A stretch of 64,000 nucleotides of DNA from Halorubrum sodomense (GTDB taxonomy: Archaea; Halobacteriota; Halobacteria; Halobacteriales; Haloferacaceae), in contig NZ_FOYN01000001.1 in NCBI RefSeq assembly GCF_900111935.1, positions 604,069-668,068 on the forward strand, written 5' to 3'. Made by a program: the position numbers and the translations under genes. Positions within the stretch are counted from its first letter, which is position 1. The number at the start of each line of letters is the position of its first letter. Below are positions 24,898 through 33,653 of this stretch, piece by piece. Under the pieces are notes generated by a model that did not search any database, had not been told where the DNA came from, and was given only the letters and a program-made list of their open reading frames with translations.

Positions 24898-26577
24898 ATG
24901 GACGAGGACACCCCAGAGGGGACGGCGACGGGCGGCGACGGACGCGAGTCCGCCGGCGCCCGCGGGCCGTCGACGCCTCTCCGGACCGACGGCGGGACCG
25001 AGCGCGCGGACGAGCCGGCCGAGGACGTCGCGCTCGACCCGTGGGGCTCGGCGTCGGTCGGGGACTACGCGGACCTCTTCGCGGAGTTCGGCATCGAGGC
25101 GTTCGACGAGGTCGCCGACGACGTGCCGGACCCGCATTACCTGATGCGTCGGGGCGTCATCTTCGGGCACCGCGAGTACGACGCGGTCGCGGAGGCGATG
25201 GCGAACGACGAGCCGTTCGCGGCGCTGTCGGGATTCATGCCCACCGGCGACCCGCACATCGGTCACAAGCTCGTGTTCGACGAGATCATCTGGCACCAAC
25301 GGCAGGGCGGCGACGCGTTCGGACTGATCGCCGACCTCGAGGCCCACTCGGCGCGCGGCATGTCGTGGGACGAGATCGACGAGCACGCCCGTAACTACCT
25401 CCTCTCGCTGCTCGCGCTCGGCTTCGACGCCGAGGAGGGCGAGCTGTACCGCCAGTCCGACAACCGCGCGGTACAGGACCTCGGCTTCGAGCTCGGCTCC
25501 AAGGCGAACTTCTCGGAGTTCGAGGCGATCTACGGCTTCGACGGCGAGACGAACGTCTCTCACATGCAGAGCGTGATCACCCAGACCGCGGACATCCTCT
25601 ACCCGCAGCTCGTCGACGAACCGAAGCCCACCGTCATCCCGGTCGGGCCCGATCAGGACCCCCACGTTCGGCTCACCCGCGACCTGGCGACCCGGGTGCG
25701 CTACTTCAAGGTGACCGAGGCGTTCGCTTCCTTCGAGCTCGACGACGAGGAGCGACAGCTGGTGCGGGCCGCCTACGACGCGCTCGCGGCCGCTGCGGGC
25801 GATGCGGCCGCCGCCGGCGCCGAGACCGACGTGCGCTGCGAGGACGCCGCCGAGTGGCTCGTCGACTACGAGCCGCCGGAGAGCGACCGCGAGAGCGTCG
25901 ACCTCGCGGCCGCGAAGTCGACCGCGCTCGACAAGCTCCGGGCCGGCGGGAAAGAGCCGCTCCGCCCCCGCGTGCGCTTCTTCGACCGCAACGCGACCGA
26001 CGAGGCGTTCGAGGCGCTGATCGAGGCGGTCGACGGCGAAAAGCGCGTCTTCGAGGGCCACGTCGACGCGTTCGACCTCGCTCGCGACGAGGCCGAGTCG
26101 ATCGCCCGGGAGGTCGAGATCGACCACGACGGGTTCGGCTTCCGGCAGCCATCCTCGATCTACCACCGGTTCATGACCGGGCTCACCGGCGGGAAGATGT
26201 CCTCCTCTATCCCCGCCAGCCATATCTCCCTGCTCGACGACCCGGAGGACGGCTACGACAAGGTGAAGGCCGCCACAACGGGGGGCCGCGACACCGCCGA
26301 GAAGCAGCGGGAACTCGGCGGCGAGGCCGACGAGTGCCCCGTCTACGAGCTGTACGCCTACCTGCTCGCGGGCGACGACGACGAGCTCACCAAGACCGTC
26401 TACTCCGAGTGCGTCAACGGCGAGCGCCTCTGTGGCGGCTGTAAGGAGCAGGCCGCGGAGCTCATGCGCGAGTTCCTCGAAGACCACCAGGAGAAGCGCG
26501 AGGAGGCCGAGGAACTGCTCGACGACCTCGACATCGACCTCGACTCCGACCGGCGCGGCACCGGCGGCGAGCACTGA
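24898..26577 (+). CDS. trpS: Tryptophan--tRNA ligase
   Basis: The 559-residue class I synthetase charges tRNA-Trp. The HIGH-type signature HIGH is at residues 120-123 (GDPHIGHKL) and KMSSS at 434-438 (TGGKMSSS). The archaeal/eukaryotic-type catalytic core carries 'TADILYPQL' and 'GPDQDPHVRLTRDLA'. The first 60 residues are an acidic low-complexity extension. An inserted stretch of about 100 residues around 280-370, including 'RCEDAAEWLVDYEPPESDRESVD', is acidic and typical of halophiles. It begins after an SD-like run and ends 36 bp before repeat copy D. Confidence 0.96.
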   Translation: MDEDTPEGTATGGDGRESAGARGPSTPLRTDGGTERADEPAEDVALDPWGSASVGDYADLFAEFGIEAFDEVADDVPDPHYLMRRGVIFGHREYDAVAEAMANDEPFAALSGFMPTGDPHIGHKLVFDEIIWHQRQGGDAFGLIADLEAHSARGMSWDEIDEHARNYLLSLLALGFDAEEGELYRQSDNRAVQDLGFELGSKANFSEFEAIYGFDGETNVSHMQSVITQTADILYPQLVDEPKPTVIPVGPDQDPHVRLTRDLATRVRYFKVTEAFASFELDDEERQLVRAAYDALAAAAGDAAAAGAETDVRCEDAAEWLVDYEPPESDRESVDLAAAKSTALDKLRAGGKEPLRPRVRFFDRNATDEAFEALIEAVDGEKRVFEGHVDAFDLARDEAESIAREVEIDHDGFGFRQPSSIYHRFMTGLTGGKMSSSIPASHISLLDDPEDGYDKVKAATTGGRDTAEKQRELGGEADECPVYELYAYLLAGDDDELTKTVYSECVNGERLCGGCKEQAAELMREFLEDHQEKREEAEELLDDLDIDLDSDRRGTGGEH

Positions 26578-26613
26578 GGCGTTTCGTGGCCGGGTCGCAG
26601 GCCGATTTCACAC

Positions 26614-26981
26614 GTCATTTATAAATGAACAGTGCGGTGGCGCGTGCCCGTGAGCGGCCGCCATCGGCGGCCGCGAACGGCACCGCGCGAGGGAGTCAGT
26701 CGCCCGAAGCGGAGCGAGGGCGACTGACGAGGCTGGGGAGGCGTGAGGCGCTGTGCGGTGCGGGGCGGGACTCAAAGGGGCAGCCGCGAGGGCGCAGTAG
26801 GCGACGTAAGCACCGCAGGGAGCGAACGAAGTGAGCGACCGAGGAGCACAACGAGCGTACTGCGCCCTCGCGGCTGGGGCTTTGGAGGTGTCCGCCGCGG
26901 ATCTACTGTCGGTTGTTTATAAGTAAGCGACTGGGGCTTTGAAGCCGTTCTCCGCCGATCCGCAACCAATATTTATAAGTA
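26614..26981 (+). repeat. Intergenic structured repeat, copy D (duplicated tail)
   Basis: Fourth copy. Left end ATTTATAAAT (26617-26626); blocks GACGAGGCTGGGGAGGCGTGAGG and GGGGCAG (26777-26783). The stem arms CCGCGAGGGCGCAGTA (26784-26799) and TACTGCGCCCTCGCGG (26858-26873) are perfectly complementary but differ in sequence from the arms in copy C. CTGGGGCTTTGG (26874-26885) is followed by a second tail (GACTGGGGCTTTGAAG), each ending with TTTATAAGTA, so the right end is duplicated. It separates trpS from the DUF5518-like gene. Confidence 0.85.
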
Positions 26982-26993
26982 CCAGCGATCGAC

Positions 26994-27356
26994 CTACAGC
27001 TCGCTTTTCACGTACGCGCCCAGCAGCCCGCCGAGCGCGCTCAGTACCACGGAGTACGCGACGCCGCCCAACACGATGAGAGCCGCGACGACGACGATCC
27101 CCCCGGTCGCGAGGCCGACTTCGAGCGGGAACCCGAAGACGCCCAGGAACGGAAGGATCACCAGCGCGAGCAGCAGCAGCCCGACGATCGGGATCGCGGC
27201 GATCGCGCCGGAGAGCGCGCCGACTCGGAGCCCGTCGTCGCCGTTCAAGTACCCGGCGACCGCGCCGCCGAGGAGGGGTGAGACGCCGGTGAACGAGAGG
27301 ACGGCCGACGCGATCGCGCCGACCACCGCGTTGAGGAGGGTGTTCTCGGTGTCCAT
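26994..27356 (-). CDS. DUF5518-like small membrane protein
   Basis: The 120-residue protein has four hydrophobic segments (about residues 8-35, 45-66, 70-85 and 86-115) with Gly/Ala-rich loops ('GAVAGYLNGDD'). This matches the haloarchaeal DUF5518 pattern. The function is unknown; the sequence is short and has no charged catalytic residues. It is divergent from the HerA-like ATPase and its 3' end abuts repeat copy D. Confidence 0.75.
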   Translation of the reverse strand: MDTENTLLNAVVGAIASAVLSFTGVSPLLGGAVAGYLNGDDGLRVGALSGAIAAIPIVGLLLLALVILPFLGVFGFPLEVGLATGGIVVVAALIVLGGVAYSVVLSALGGLLGAYVKSEL

Positions 27357-27450
27357 GCGCGGTCAGACTCCCGGCGGCGGCATACGTTTTGCGAAGACCG
27401 GCGGCGGGGTCGGCTCGCGCCCGGCACGACCGACCGCCGAGCGAGGCGAT

Positions 27451-27460
27451 AGTTTATGGG
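27451..27460 (+). promoter_or_regulatory. TATA-like box of the HerA-like ATPase gene
   Basis: AGTTTATGGG lies 23-32 nt upstream of the ATG at 27483, supporting that start over an in-frame ATG at 27456 that would sit inside the box. Confidence 0.5.
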
Positions 27461-27482
27461 GCGGGCGCCACCTCTCACGGGT

Positions 27483-29495
27483 ATGAGCGAGGAGGAGACG
27501 ATCCACGTCGCGGACGCCAGCGAGGGGATCGGCGGCGACGCGACGGCGGACCCCGGCTCCCCGGTCGAGCTCCCGGTCGTCGACGTGCTCACCGGCCGAT
27601 CGTTTATCACGGGAAAAAGCGGGTCCGGGAAGAGCAACACCGCGTCCGTCGTCATCGAGAACCTGCTCGACAGCGGATTTCCGGTTCTCATCGTGGATAC
27701 AGACGGCGAATATTATGGTTTAAAAGAGGAGTACGAGATCCTCCACGCCGGCGCCGACGAGGAGTGCGACATCGTCGTCTCTCCCGAACACGCGGAGAAG
27801 CTCGCGAACCTCGCCTTAGAGCAGAACGTCCCGATCATCTTGGACGTCTCCGGCTACCTCGAAGAGGAGACGGCGAACGAGCTGCTCTTAGAGGTCGTCA
27901 AGCAGCTGTTCGCGAAGGAGAAGCGGATGAAGAAGCCGTTCCTCCTCGTCATCGAGGAGTGCCACGAGTACATCCCCGAGGGCGGCGGGATGGACGAGAC
28001 GGGCAAGATGCTGATCAAGGTGGGCAAGCGCGGCCGGAAACACGGGCTCGGCATCGTCGGGATCAGCCAGCGCCCCGCGGACGTCAAGAAGGACTTCATC
28101 ACCCAGTGCGACTGGCTCTGCTGGCACCGGCTCACCTGGGACAACGACACGAAGGTGGTGGGGCGCATCCTCGGCTCGAAGTACGCGAGCGCGGTCGAGG
28201 ACCTTGGCGACGGCGAGGCGTTCCTGATGACCGACTGGGACGAGTCGATCCGCCGGATCCAGTTCCACCGTAAGGAGACGTTCGACGCGGGCGCGACGCC
28301 CGGGCTCGACGACTTCGAGCGCCCCGAGCTGAAGTCGGTTTCCAGCGACCTCGTGGGCGAGCTCCAGTCCATCTCCGACGAGGAGGAGCGTCGCGAGTCC
28401 GAGATCGCCGACCTCAGACAGGAGTTAGAGAGGAAAGACCAGCGGATCGCCGACCTCGAACGCGAGCTGGAGGAGGCGAAGGACCTGAGCAACATGGCCG
28501 ACCAGTTCGCGCAGGCGCTCCTCGGCAAGGCCGAGGCGCCCTACCGCAGCGGCGGCGGGCCCTCCTCGACGGGCGCCGAGCGACCCGACGCCGACGACGC
28601 CGCCGACCAGTCCGTTCTCAAGTCGTACGACGAGGCGGTCGCCGCGACCGAAGCGACCGAGGGGAACGCGGGCGAAGCGGACTCCGGAACCGCGACCGAA
28701 CCGGACGCCTCGGCCGCCGACGGCGGCGACGAGATCGACGCGGACGCCGACGCCGCGGGCGCGGACACCGCGGACACCGCGGACGCCAACGCTGCGGACG
28801 CTCCGAGCGCCGATCCCGCGACCGAGGGGGAGGCGGGCCCGCCGGACGACGTCGACCCCGTCACCCGCGACGACGTGGCCGAGAGCGCGCTCCGGTTCGA
28901 CGACGCGATCGAGCTCGGAACTCGGGAGGCGGTGATCGAGGAGCTCCGCTCGCGCATCGAGGCGCTCCCGGAGCTCTCGCGCGGGATGCTCCGCCACTAC
29001 CGCCGCGAGGGCGCCAGCGACCCCGTCGCGGCCCACATCGACGCCGGCGGCGACGGCGACTCCGGCCACGCCTACAGCCGTCACCGACCCGTCCGGCGCG
29101 CGGGACTCATCCGCCACGCCGGTCGCGGCCACTACGCCTACGCGGTCCCGGACCTCGTCCGCGAGGCGTACGCCGACCGGCTCGACGAGGCGCAGGTCGA
29201 CGAGATCGTCCGCGCCGTCGAGAGCGTCTTCGTCCCGCCCGCCGAACTGAGCTACCCGGCGGACGCCGACCCGTCCGAAGTCGACGACGTGGAAGTCACC
29301 GGGGACGGCGACGGGGCCACCTTCGCTGACGCCGACGGCGCGGTCACCGGCGACGAGGAAGCCCCCGCCGACCGCGACGGAACCGCGACGGACGTCGAGG
29401 CCGGTGAGACCGACGAAGCCGACGGCACCGAGACGCCGACCGACGCCGGGCTGAGCGACGCCGCCCGTCGGTTCGCCGAGCGCTCGGACCGCTGA
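27483..29495 (+). CDS. HerA-type (DUF87) hexameric ATPase
   Basis: The 670-residue protein has an N-terminal HerA/FtsK-like ATPase: Walker A 'GKSGSGKSN' near residues 43-51, Walker B 'LLVIEECHEYIP' near 155-166 and 'ISQRPADVKKD'. A coiled coil (about residues 290-345: 'DEEERRESEIADLRQELERKDQRIADLERELEE') follows, then a long acidic disordered region rich in Asp/Ala, and a C-terminal folded part around 475-590. HerA proteins act with NurA in end resection or move DNA, but no nurA is adjacent here, so a DNA-processing role is only inferred. The ATPase stretch near 27590-27730 has less extreme codon use than its surroundings. Confidence 0.88.
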   Translation: MSEEETIHVADASEGIGGDATADPGSPVELPVVDVLTGRSFITGKSGSGKSNTASVVIENLLDSGFPVLIVDTDGEYYGLKEEYEILHAGADEECDIVVSPEHAEKLANLALEQNVPIILDVSGYLEEETANELLLEVVKQLFAKEKRMKKPFLLVIEECHEYIPEGGGMDETGKMLIKVGKRGRKHGLGIVGISQRPADVKKDFITQCDWLCWHRLTWDNDTKVVGRILGSKYASAVEDLGDGEAFLMTDWDESIRRIQFHRKETFDAGATPGLDDFERPELKSVSSDLVGELQSISDEEERRESEIADLRQELERKDQRIADLERELEEAKDLSNMADQFAQALLGKAEAPYRSGGGPSSTGAERPDADDAADQSVLKSYDEAVAATEATEGNAGEADSGTATEPDASAADGGDEIDADADAAGADTADTADANAADAPSADPATEGEAGPPDDVDPVTRDDVAESALRFDDAIELGTREAVIEELRSRIEALPELSRGMLRHYRREGASDPVAAHIDAGGDGDSGHAYSRHRPVRRAGLIRHAGRGHYAYAVPDLVREAYADRLDEAQVDEIVRAVESVFVPPAELSYPADADPSEVDDVEVTGDGDGATFADADGAVTGDEEAPADRDGTATDVEAGETDEADGTETPTDAGLSDAARRFAERSDR

Positions 29496-29540
29496 GTTCG
29501 ACCCGGGACCAGCGGCGCTACCGTCTCCCGGCCTCGCCGG

Positions 29541-30479
29541 TCAGAACGGTAGCGAGAGGTGGTCGCTCGGCACCGCGTTGCGCGCGGTCACCTGCGGGTC
29601 GACCACCTGGCTGATCTCCAGGCCGCCGACGAGGCTCGAAAAGAGGTACGCCTCGGTGCGCGAGAAGCCGTGGTGGTGCGTCAGTAGGTCCAGCATGTCG
29701 CCGTTCGCCAGCTCGACCGCCTCCTCCATCGTCTCGGCGCTCGCGAGCGTCTTCACCGCGTCGCCGGTGTCGAGGAGGGGCCGGTCCGGCGAGACGGCCG
29801 GATCCTCGATCACCGAGAGCGTCACGTCGATCTCGGTGGCTATCTCGGCGCCGGTCCCGCACATCTCGCCGTCGGCCATCGCGGCCTTCGCGTCGCCCAT
29901 CGCCAGCATCGCGCCCGACTGAAAGACCGGGAAGTAGACGGTCGTCCCGCCGGTCACGTCGGTCGTGTCGAGGTTTCCCCCGTGGTCGTCGGGCGTAAGC
30001 GTCGAGACCGTCTCCCCGTCCGTTGCCACGCCGATCGTCCCGATCACGGGCTCGATCGGGACGTCGATCCCCTCGAAGTCGATCGTGCCCGCCGCGTCGC
30101 CGCCGCTGCCGTCGGCTCCGCCGCCCTCGACCTCGGTGATCCGCGTCGCGGGGTGGTCGATATCGGGGTCGTCCTGAAGGAGGCCGAACCCGGGCGCGGT
30201 GAGCACGCGGCCGCGGTCTTCGGCGACGCGCACGTCCTCGATCTCCACCGCGAGGACGTCGCCGGGGCTCGCGCCCGCGACGGCGATCGGACCGGTGGCG
30301 GCGTTTACCTCTTCCGGGATCGCGTCGAGCAGGTCGCCTTCCTCTCGAATCTCGCCGTTCAGGCTATCGACCGTCTCGATCGTCAGCGACTCGCCGTCGG
30401 CGGCCTCGTAGACGGGATCCATCTCCGGACCGAACTCGTACACGTGGCCGTCGCGATGTGAGACGACTTCTCGTGTCAT
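29541..30479 (-). CDS. Acetamidase/formamidase family hydrolase
   Basis: The 312-residue protein has family blocks 'PEMDPVYEAADGESLTIETVDSLNG', 'ATGPIAVAGASPGDVLAVEIEDV', 'GGNLDTTDVTGGTTVYFPVFQSGAMLAMGDAKAAMADGEMCGTGAEI' and 'HHHGFSRTEAYLFSSLVGGLEISQVVDP'. The last carries the His/Ser region of the active site. Enzymes of this family hydrolyse formamide or acetamide to ammonia; the substrate here is not determinable. The start MTREVVSHRDGHVYEF is conserved; a GCAAAAATCC box lies 25-34 nt upstream. Confidence 0.9.
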   Translation of the reverse strand: MTREVVSHRDGHVYEFGPEMDPVYEAADGESLTIETVDSLNGEIREEGDLLDAIPEEVNAATGPIAVAGASPGDVLAVEIEDVRVAEDRGRVLTAPGFGLLQDDPDIDHPATRITEVEGGGADGSGGDAAGTIDFEGIDVPIEPVIGTIGVATDGETVSTLTPDDHGGNLDTTDVTGGTTVYFPVFQSGAMLAMGDAKAAMADGEMCGTGAEIATEIDVTLSVIEDPAVSPDRPLLDTGDAVKTLASAETMEEAVELANGDMLDLLTHHHGFSRTEAYLFSSLVGGLEISQVVDPQVTARNAVPSDHLSLPF

Positions 30480-30503
30480 CGGCTCCCGCTCCGCGCCCCG
30501 AGA

Positions 30504-30513
30504 GCAAAAATCC
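30504..30513 (-). promoter_or_regulatory. TATA-like box of the acetamidase gene
   Basis: On the minus strand GGATTTTTGC lies 25-34 nt upstream of the ATG at 30479, consistent with a leaderless transcript. Confidence 0.45.
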
Positions 30514-30656
30514 CCGCGGCGGGTCCTCGCGGAAGCGATCGCAGAGTCGCCCGATTGGGAACTCGGCACAATACGAATCGAACGCCGACGAGATCCGATC
30601 TCGGCTCGTCCGTGTCGCGCTCGTCGAGTGGCGACGGTGTCGGCTCGCGTTTCGGA

Positions 30657-31055
30657 TCAGCTCTCGGGGGCGGCGCGCTCGGGGCGGTCGTACTTCTCCT
30701 CGAACTCTCCGATGAGCCGGCCCATCTTCGCGTACCAGTCGTTGAGCATGCGCTGCATGTCGTCGGCGATCTGCGACGGGTCCGTCGGACTGTACACGTG
30801 ATAGTACCCGCCCTGCTCGTAGTTGATCTGCTCTTTCTGGATGAAGCCGGCCTTCAGGAGCCGTTGGACCGCGCGGTAGGCGGTCGAGCGCTCGCGGTCG
30901 ACGCGCTCGGCGACCTCGTCTATCGTGAGCGACTCCTCCGCCGAGACCAGCGTCCGGTAGCAGTCCTTGTCCAACTGCTTCAGGCCGTGGAAACACTCGA
31001 GTAACCCCTCGCACTCCATGTCCCGCTGGAGCTGTTCGGACATCGAATCGGGCAT
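30657..31055 (-). CDS. TrmB-like helix-turn-helix transcriptional regulator
   Basis: The 132-residue protein has an N-terminal winged helix ('LTIDEVAERVDRERSTAYRAVQRLLKAGFIQKEQINYEQGGYYHVYSPTDP', about residues 44-95) followed by a helical segment ('DDMQRMLNDWYAKMGRLIGEFEEKY'). This is the TrmB-type short form without a sugar-binding domain. Targets are unknown. Two starts are possible (MPDS at 31055 or MSEQ four codons later). An ACTTTTATCG block about 30 nt upstream could be its TATA box. Its neighbours are acetamidase (downstream) and psmA. Confidence 0.75.
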   Translation of the reverse strand: MPDSMSEQLQRDMECEGLLECFHGLKQLDKDCYRTLVSAEESLTIDEVAERVDRERSTAYRAVQRLLKAGFIQKEQINYEQGGYYHVYSPTDPSQIADDMQRMLNDWYAKMGRLIGEFEEKYDRPERAAPES

Positions 31056-31184
31056 TTTACGCGAGAAAAGAGGCTCTCCGTCGATAAAAGTGTTGTGTGT
31101 AAAAAGCACAATTCCACGGATTCGGCCGGGCGGACGGTCGTCGACCGCGACGCCGTCGACGGAAGCCGGGCCGAAACGGGGTCG

Positions 31185-31970
31185 CTACTCCTCGTCGGCG
31201 TCAGCGTCGTCGGCGTCAGCGTCGTCGGCGTCCGCTTCGTCGTCGTCGGCGTCGAGACCCGCCGCCTCGAACGCGGCCTCGACCTCCTCGACCGGGACCG
31301 TCCGGAAGCCGTCGGCCTCCGTCACGGTCGCGACCGCGAGGTCCGAGGGCTCGAACTCGTCGTCGTGGGCGGCCAGCGCCGCGACGGCGAGTTCGATGCC
31401 GGCCTCGAGCGAGAGGTCGTCGCTCCACTCCTCCTCGAGGTGGCCTTGGATCTCCTGGCGGCCGCCGCCGATGACGGTCGCCTTCCACTCGTTGGGGGTG
31501 CCCGAGGGGTCGGCGGCGAACAGGCGCGGCTCGCCGTCGTCGATGCCGCCGATGAGGAGGGCGGCGCCGTACGGCCGGGTACCGCCGCGCTGAGTGTTCT
31601 CCTGGATGTGGTCGGTGACGAACTTCGTCAGCGTCTCGACGCCGACGGGCTCGCCGTATCGGAGGCGGTTCCCCTGCGACTGGCGGCGTGCGAGGTCGAT
31701 CAGCTGGCGGGCGTCGGCGACGTGGCCCGCGCTCGCGGTGCCGACGTGGTCGTCGAGCTTGTGGAGCTTCTCGATGCTCTCGGCCTCCATCAGCGACGAG
31801 GAGGGGCGGGACATCGCGACGAAGACGACGCCGTCGGTCGTCCGGACGCCGACGCTCGGCGCGCCGCGAGAGACCGCCTCCCGGGCGTACTCCACCTGGT
31901 AGATTCGACCGTCCGGCGAGAACAGCGACGTGCCGCGGTCGTACGCCTGCTGGTCGTTGTTCCCCATCAT
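31185..31970 (-). CDS. psmA: Proteasome subunit alpha, PsmA2-like
   Basis: The 261-residue protein carries the alpha-type signature 'YDRGTSLFSPDGRIYQVEYAREAV' (about residues 10-33), 'SAGHVADARQLIDLARRQSQ' and 'LRYGEPVGVETLTKFVTDHIQ'. Alpha subunits form the outer rings of the 20S proteasome and bind PAN. The region 'TTDGVVFVAMSRPSSSLMEAESIEKLHKLDDHVG' is closer to what I recall of Haloferax PsmA2 than of PsmA1, so this may be the second alpha paralogue. A tail of DADDADADD type after about residue 235 is encoded by a short tandem repeat. No beta-subunit gene is adjacent. Confidence 0.9.
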   Translation of the reverse strand: MMGNNDQQAYDRGTSLFSPDGRIYQVEYAREAVSRGAPSVGVRTTDGVVFVAMSRPSSSLMEAESIEKLHKLDDHVGTASAGHVADARQLIDLARRQSQGNRLRYGEPVGVETLTKFVTDHIQENTQRGGTRPYGAALLIGGIDDGEPRLFAADPSGTPNEWKATVIGGGRQEIQGHLEEEWSDDLSLEAGIELAVAALAAHDDEFEPSDLAVATVTEADGFRTVPVEEVEAAFEAAGLDADDDEADADDADADDADADEE

Positions 31971-32174
31971 CGTCGATCACCCGCTCGCGCGGTGTCGCGC
32001 TCGCTCATTACCGCTCCTTACGCCGCGGCGTTGAAAAAGCATCCGTAACCGGTACGTCTCGGAGCCTCCGCAACCCCGGGTCCGGCGGCCCGCCGGTCGC
32101 CGGAACGGTCCTTCCGGAGAATCACCTCGCGTCCGTCGCTAAGCGGCGACGCGGCCCCCGGTTCCGCCGGCGAC

Positions 32175-32184
32175 GGATATATCC
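32175..32184 (+). promoter_or_regulatory. TATA box of the CARDB-ABC operon
   Basis: GGATATATCC lies 21-30 nt upstream of the ATG at 32205; the first gene is likely leaderless and heads an operon of three genes. Confidence 0.55.
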
Positions 32185-32204
32185 ACGCACGTCGCGTAAC
32201 GCGC

Positions 32205-33653
32205 ATGACATTGACGCTCACACGAACCACAGCCGCGCTGTTGGCCGCGCTGACGATCCTGTCGGCCGTCGGCGGGGCGTTCGCGGTCGGCGGGGCGGCG
32301 GCGGTACCGGACGCGCGGATCACCGTCGGGGAGATCGGCGTGTCCCCGAACCCTCCGACCGCCGGCGAGCGGACGGCGCTGAACGTCACCGTCTCGAACT
32401 CCGGGGGAAGCGACGCGGCGGCGAACGTCACCGCGGTGCGCGTCCGCGACGCCGACGGAGACGTGCTCGACAGCGTCTCGGGCGTCGGCGCCCTCTCCGC
32501 CGGCGACTCGCTCGACGCGACGCTCTGGACGACGTTCGCGGAGCCGGGTGAGAAGCGGCTCACCGTCGAGGCCGTCGCGAACCAGTCGACCAGCGGCGAG
32601 TTCGTCACCGTCACCCGCGACACCGTGATCGAGGTGCGGCCGATCGAGGTGGCGCTCGACCTCCGGACCCGCGCGCTCGACCCCGAGGACCTCCGGAGCG
32701 ACGACGGGAGCCAGGGCGCGGCCGCCGACCTCGGCGTCGGCGGCATCCAGGGCATCTTCGGCGGTGGCGGCGGCCTCGACGCGAGCACCGACGGGCGGCA
32801 GGGCGAGGCGTCGCCGCCGGTCCCCGACTCGCCCGTCGAGGTGACCGTGGTCAACACGGGCACGACGACCGCCGATCGCGTCAGCCTCCGCGCCGTCGGG
32901 ACCGCGGTCGACGGCGGCGGAACCGGCACCCCGGGCGACGCCGGCGCCGGAGGCGAGGGTGACGAGACCGTCTCCGCCGGCCCGTTCGTCGTTGAGGACG
33001 TGGCGCCCGGCGAGGAGCGGCAGGTGATCGTCGACCTCGGGCCGCTCGACCGGCGCTCGGAAGTGACGGTCACCGCGACCTTCCGCGCCGACACCGACGC
33101 GCGCGACGACCGCGGGGCCGACCGCACCGCGGTGTCGACGGTGACGTACCCGGTCCGCGAGGCGACGCCGACCGTGACCGACGCGACGGTCCGCGATGGG
33201 GAGGACGGCGCGGTCGTCGTCGACGCCAACCTCGGTAACGCGGGCAGCGGGGAGATGACGGGGGCGGTCGTCTCGGTCGGCGACGCGCCCGGCGTCGAGC
33301 CGACTCCAGCCGGCGGCGAGTACTTCGTCGGGACGCTCGGCGCCGGCGACTTCGTCGGCTTCGAGCTCGAACCGACGGTGAACGCCTCGGTGGCCGAGGA
33401 GATCCCGATCCGCGTCACCTACACCGAGCGCGGCGTCCGGTACACGGAGACCCTGCCGGTAGCGGCGCCGGAGCCGGCCGACGAGACCGATACCGGCGGC
33501 GCGCTCGGCCGGATCGGCGTCGGCGGCGTGGGATCCGCGGGCGCCGTCGCGGGCGGTCTCGCGCTCGTCGGTCTCGCCGGCGCTGTCGGCGCCGCGGTCA
33601 GGAGCGGACGTATCGGCGGCTCGACGGGACGACGAGACGGGTCGGCGCCGTGA
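32205..33653 (+). CDS. Secreted CARDB-like domain protein anchored by a C-terminal membrane helix
   Basis: The 482-residue protein has an N-terminal signal peptide (TTAALLAALTILSAVGGAFAVGGAAA), a first CARDB-like beta-sandwich at about residues 38-140 ('NPPTAGERTALNVTVSNSGGSDAAANVTAVRV'), a second ('PVPDSPVEVTVVNTGTTTADRVSLRAVG') and a third ('DANLGNAGSGEMTGAVVSVGDA'), and then a Gly-rich C-terminal membrane helix ('GSAGAVAGGLALVGLAGAVGAAV'). It lies in an operon with an ABC ATPase and FtsX-type permease; its stop overlaps the next start. It is probably the extracytosolic partner of that exporter. Confidence 0.8.
   Translation: MTLTLTRTTAALLAALTILSAVGGAFAVGGAAAVPDARITVGEIGVSPNPPTAGERTALNVTVSNSGGSDAAANVTAVRVRDADGDVLDSVSGVGALSAGDSLDATLWTTFAEPGEKRLTVEAVANQSTSGEFVTVTRDTVIEVRPIEVALDLRTRALDPEDLRSDDGSQGAAADLGVGGIQGIFGGGGGLDASTDGRQGEASPPVPDSPVEVTVVNTGTTTADRVSLRAVGTAVDGGGTGTPGDAGAGGEGDETVSAGPFVVEDVAPGEERQVIVDLGPLDRRSEVTVTATFRADTDARDDRGADRTAVSTVTYPVREATPTVTDATVRDGEDGAVVVDANLGNAGSGEMTGAVVSVGDAPGVEPTPAGGEYFVGTLGAGDFVGFELEPTVNASVAEEIPIRVTYTERGVRYTETLPVAAPEPADETDTGGALGRIGVGGVGSAGAVAGGLALVGLAGAVGAAVRSGRIGGSTGRRDGSAP

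Noticed and set aside
24499..26574. Long minus-strand ORF (691 codons) opposite trpS
   Set aside because: It is antisense to a clear tryptophanyl-tRNA synthetase. High-GC haloarchaeal genes routinely create such shadow frames, and the product has no recognisable domain.
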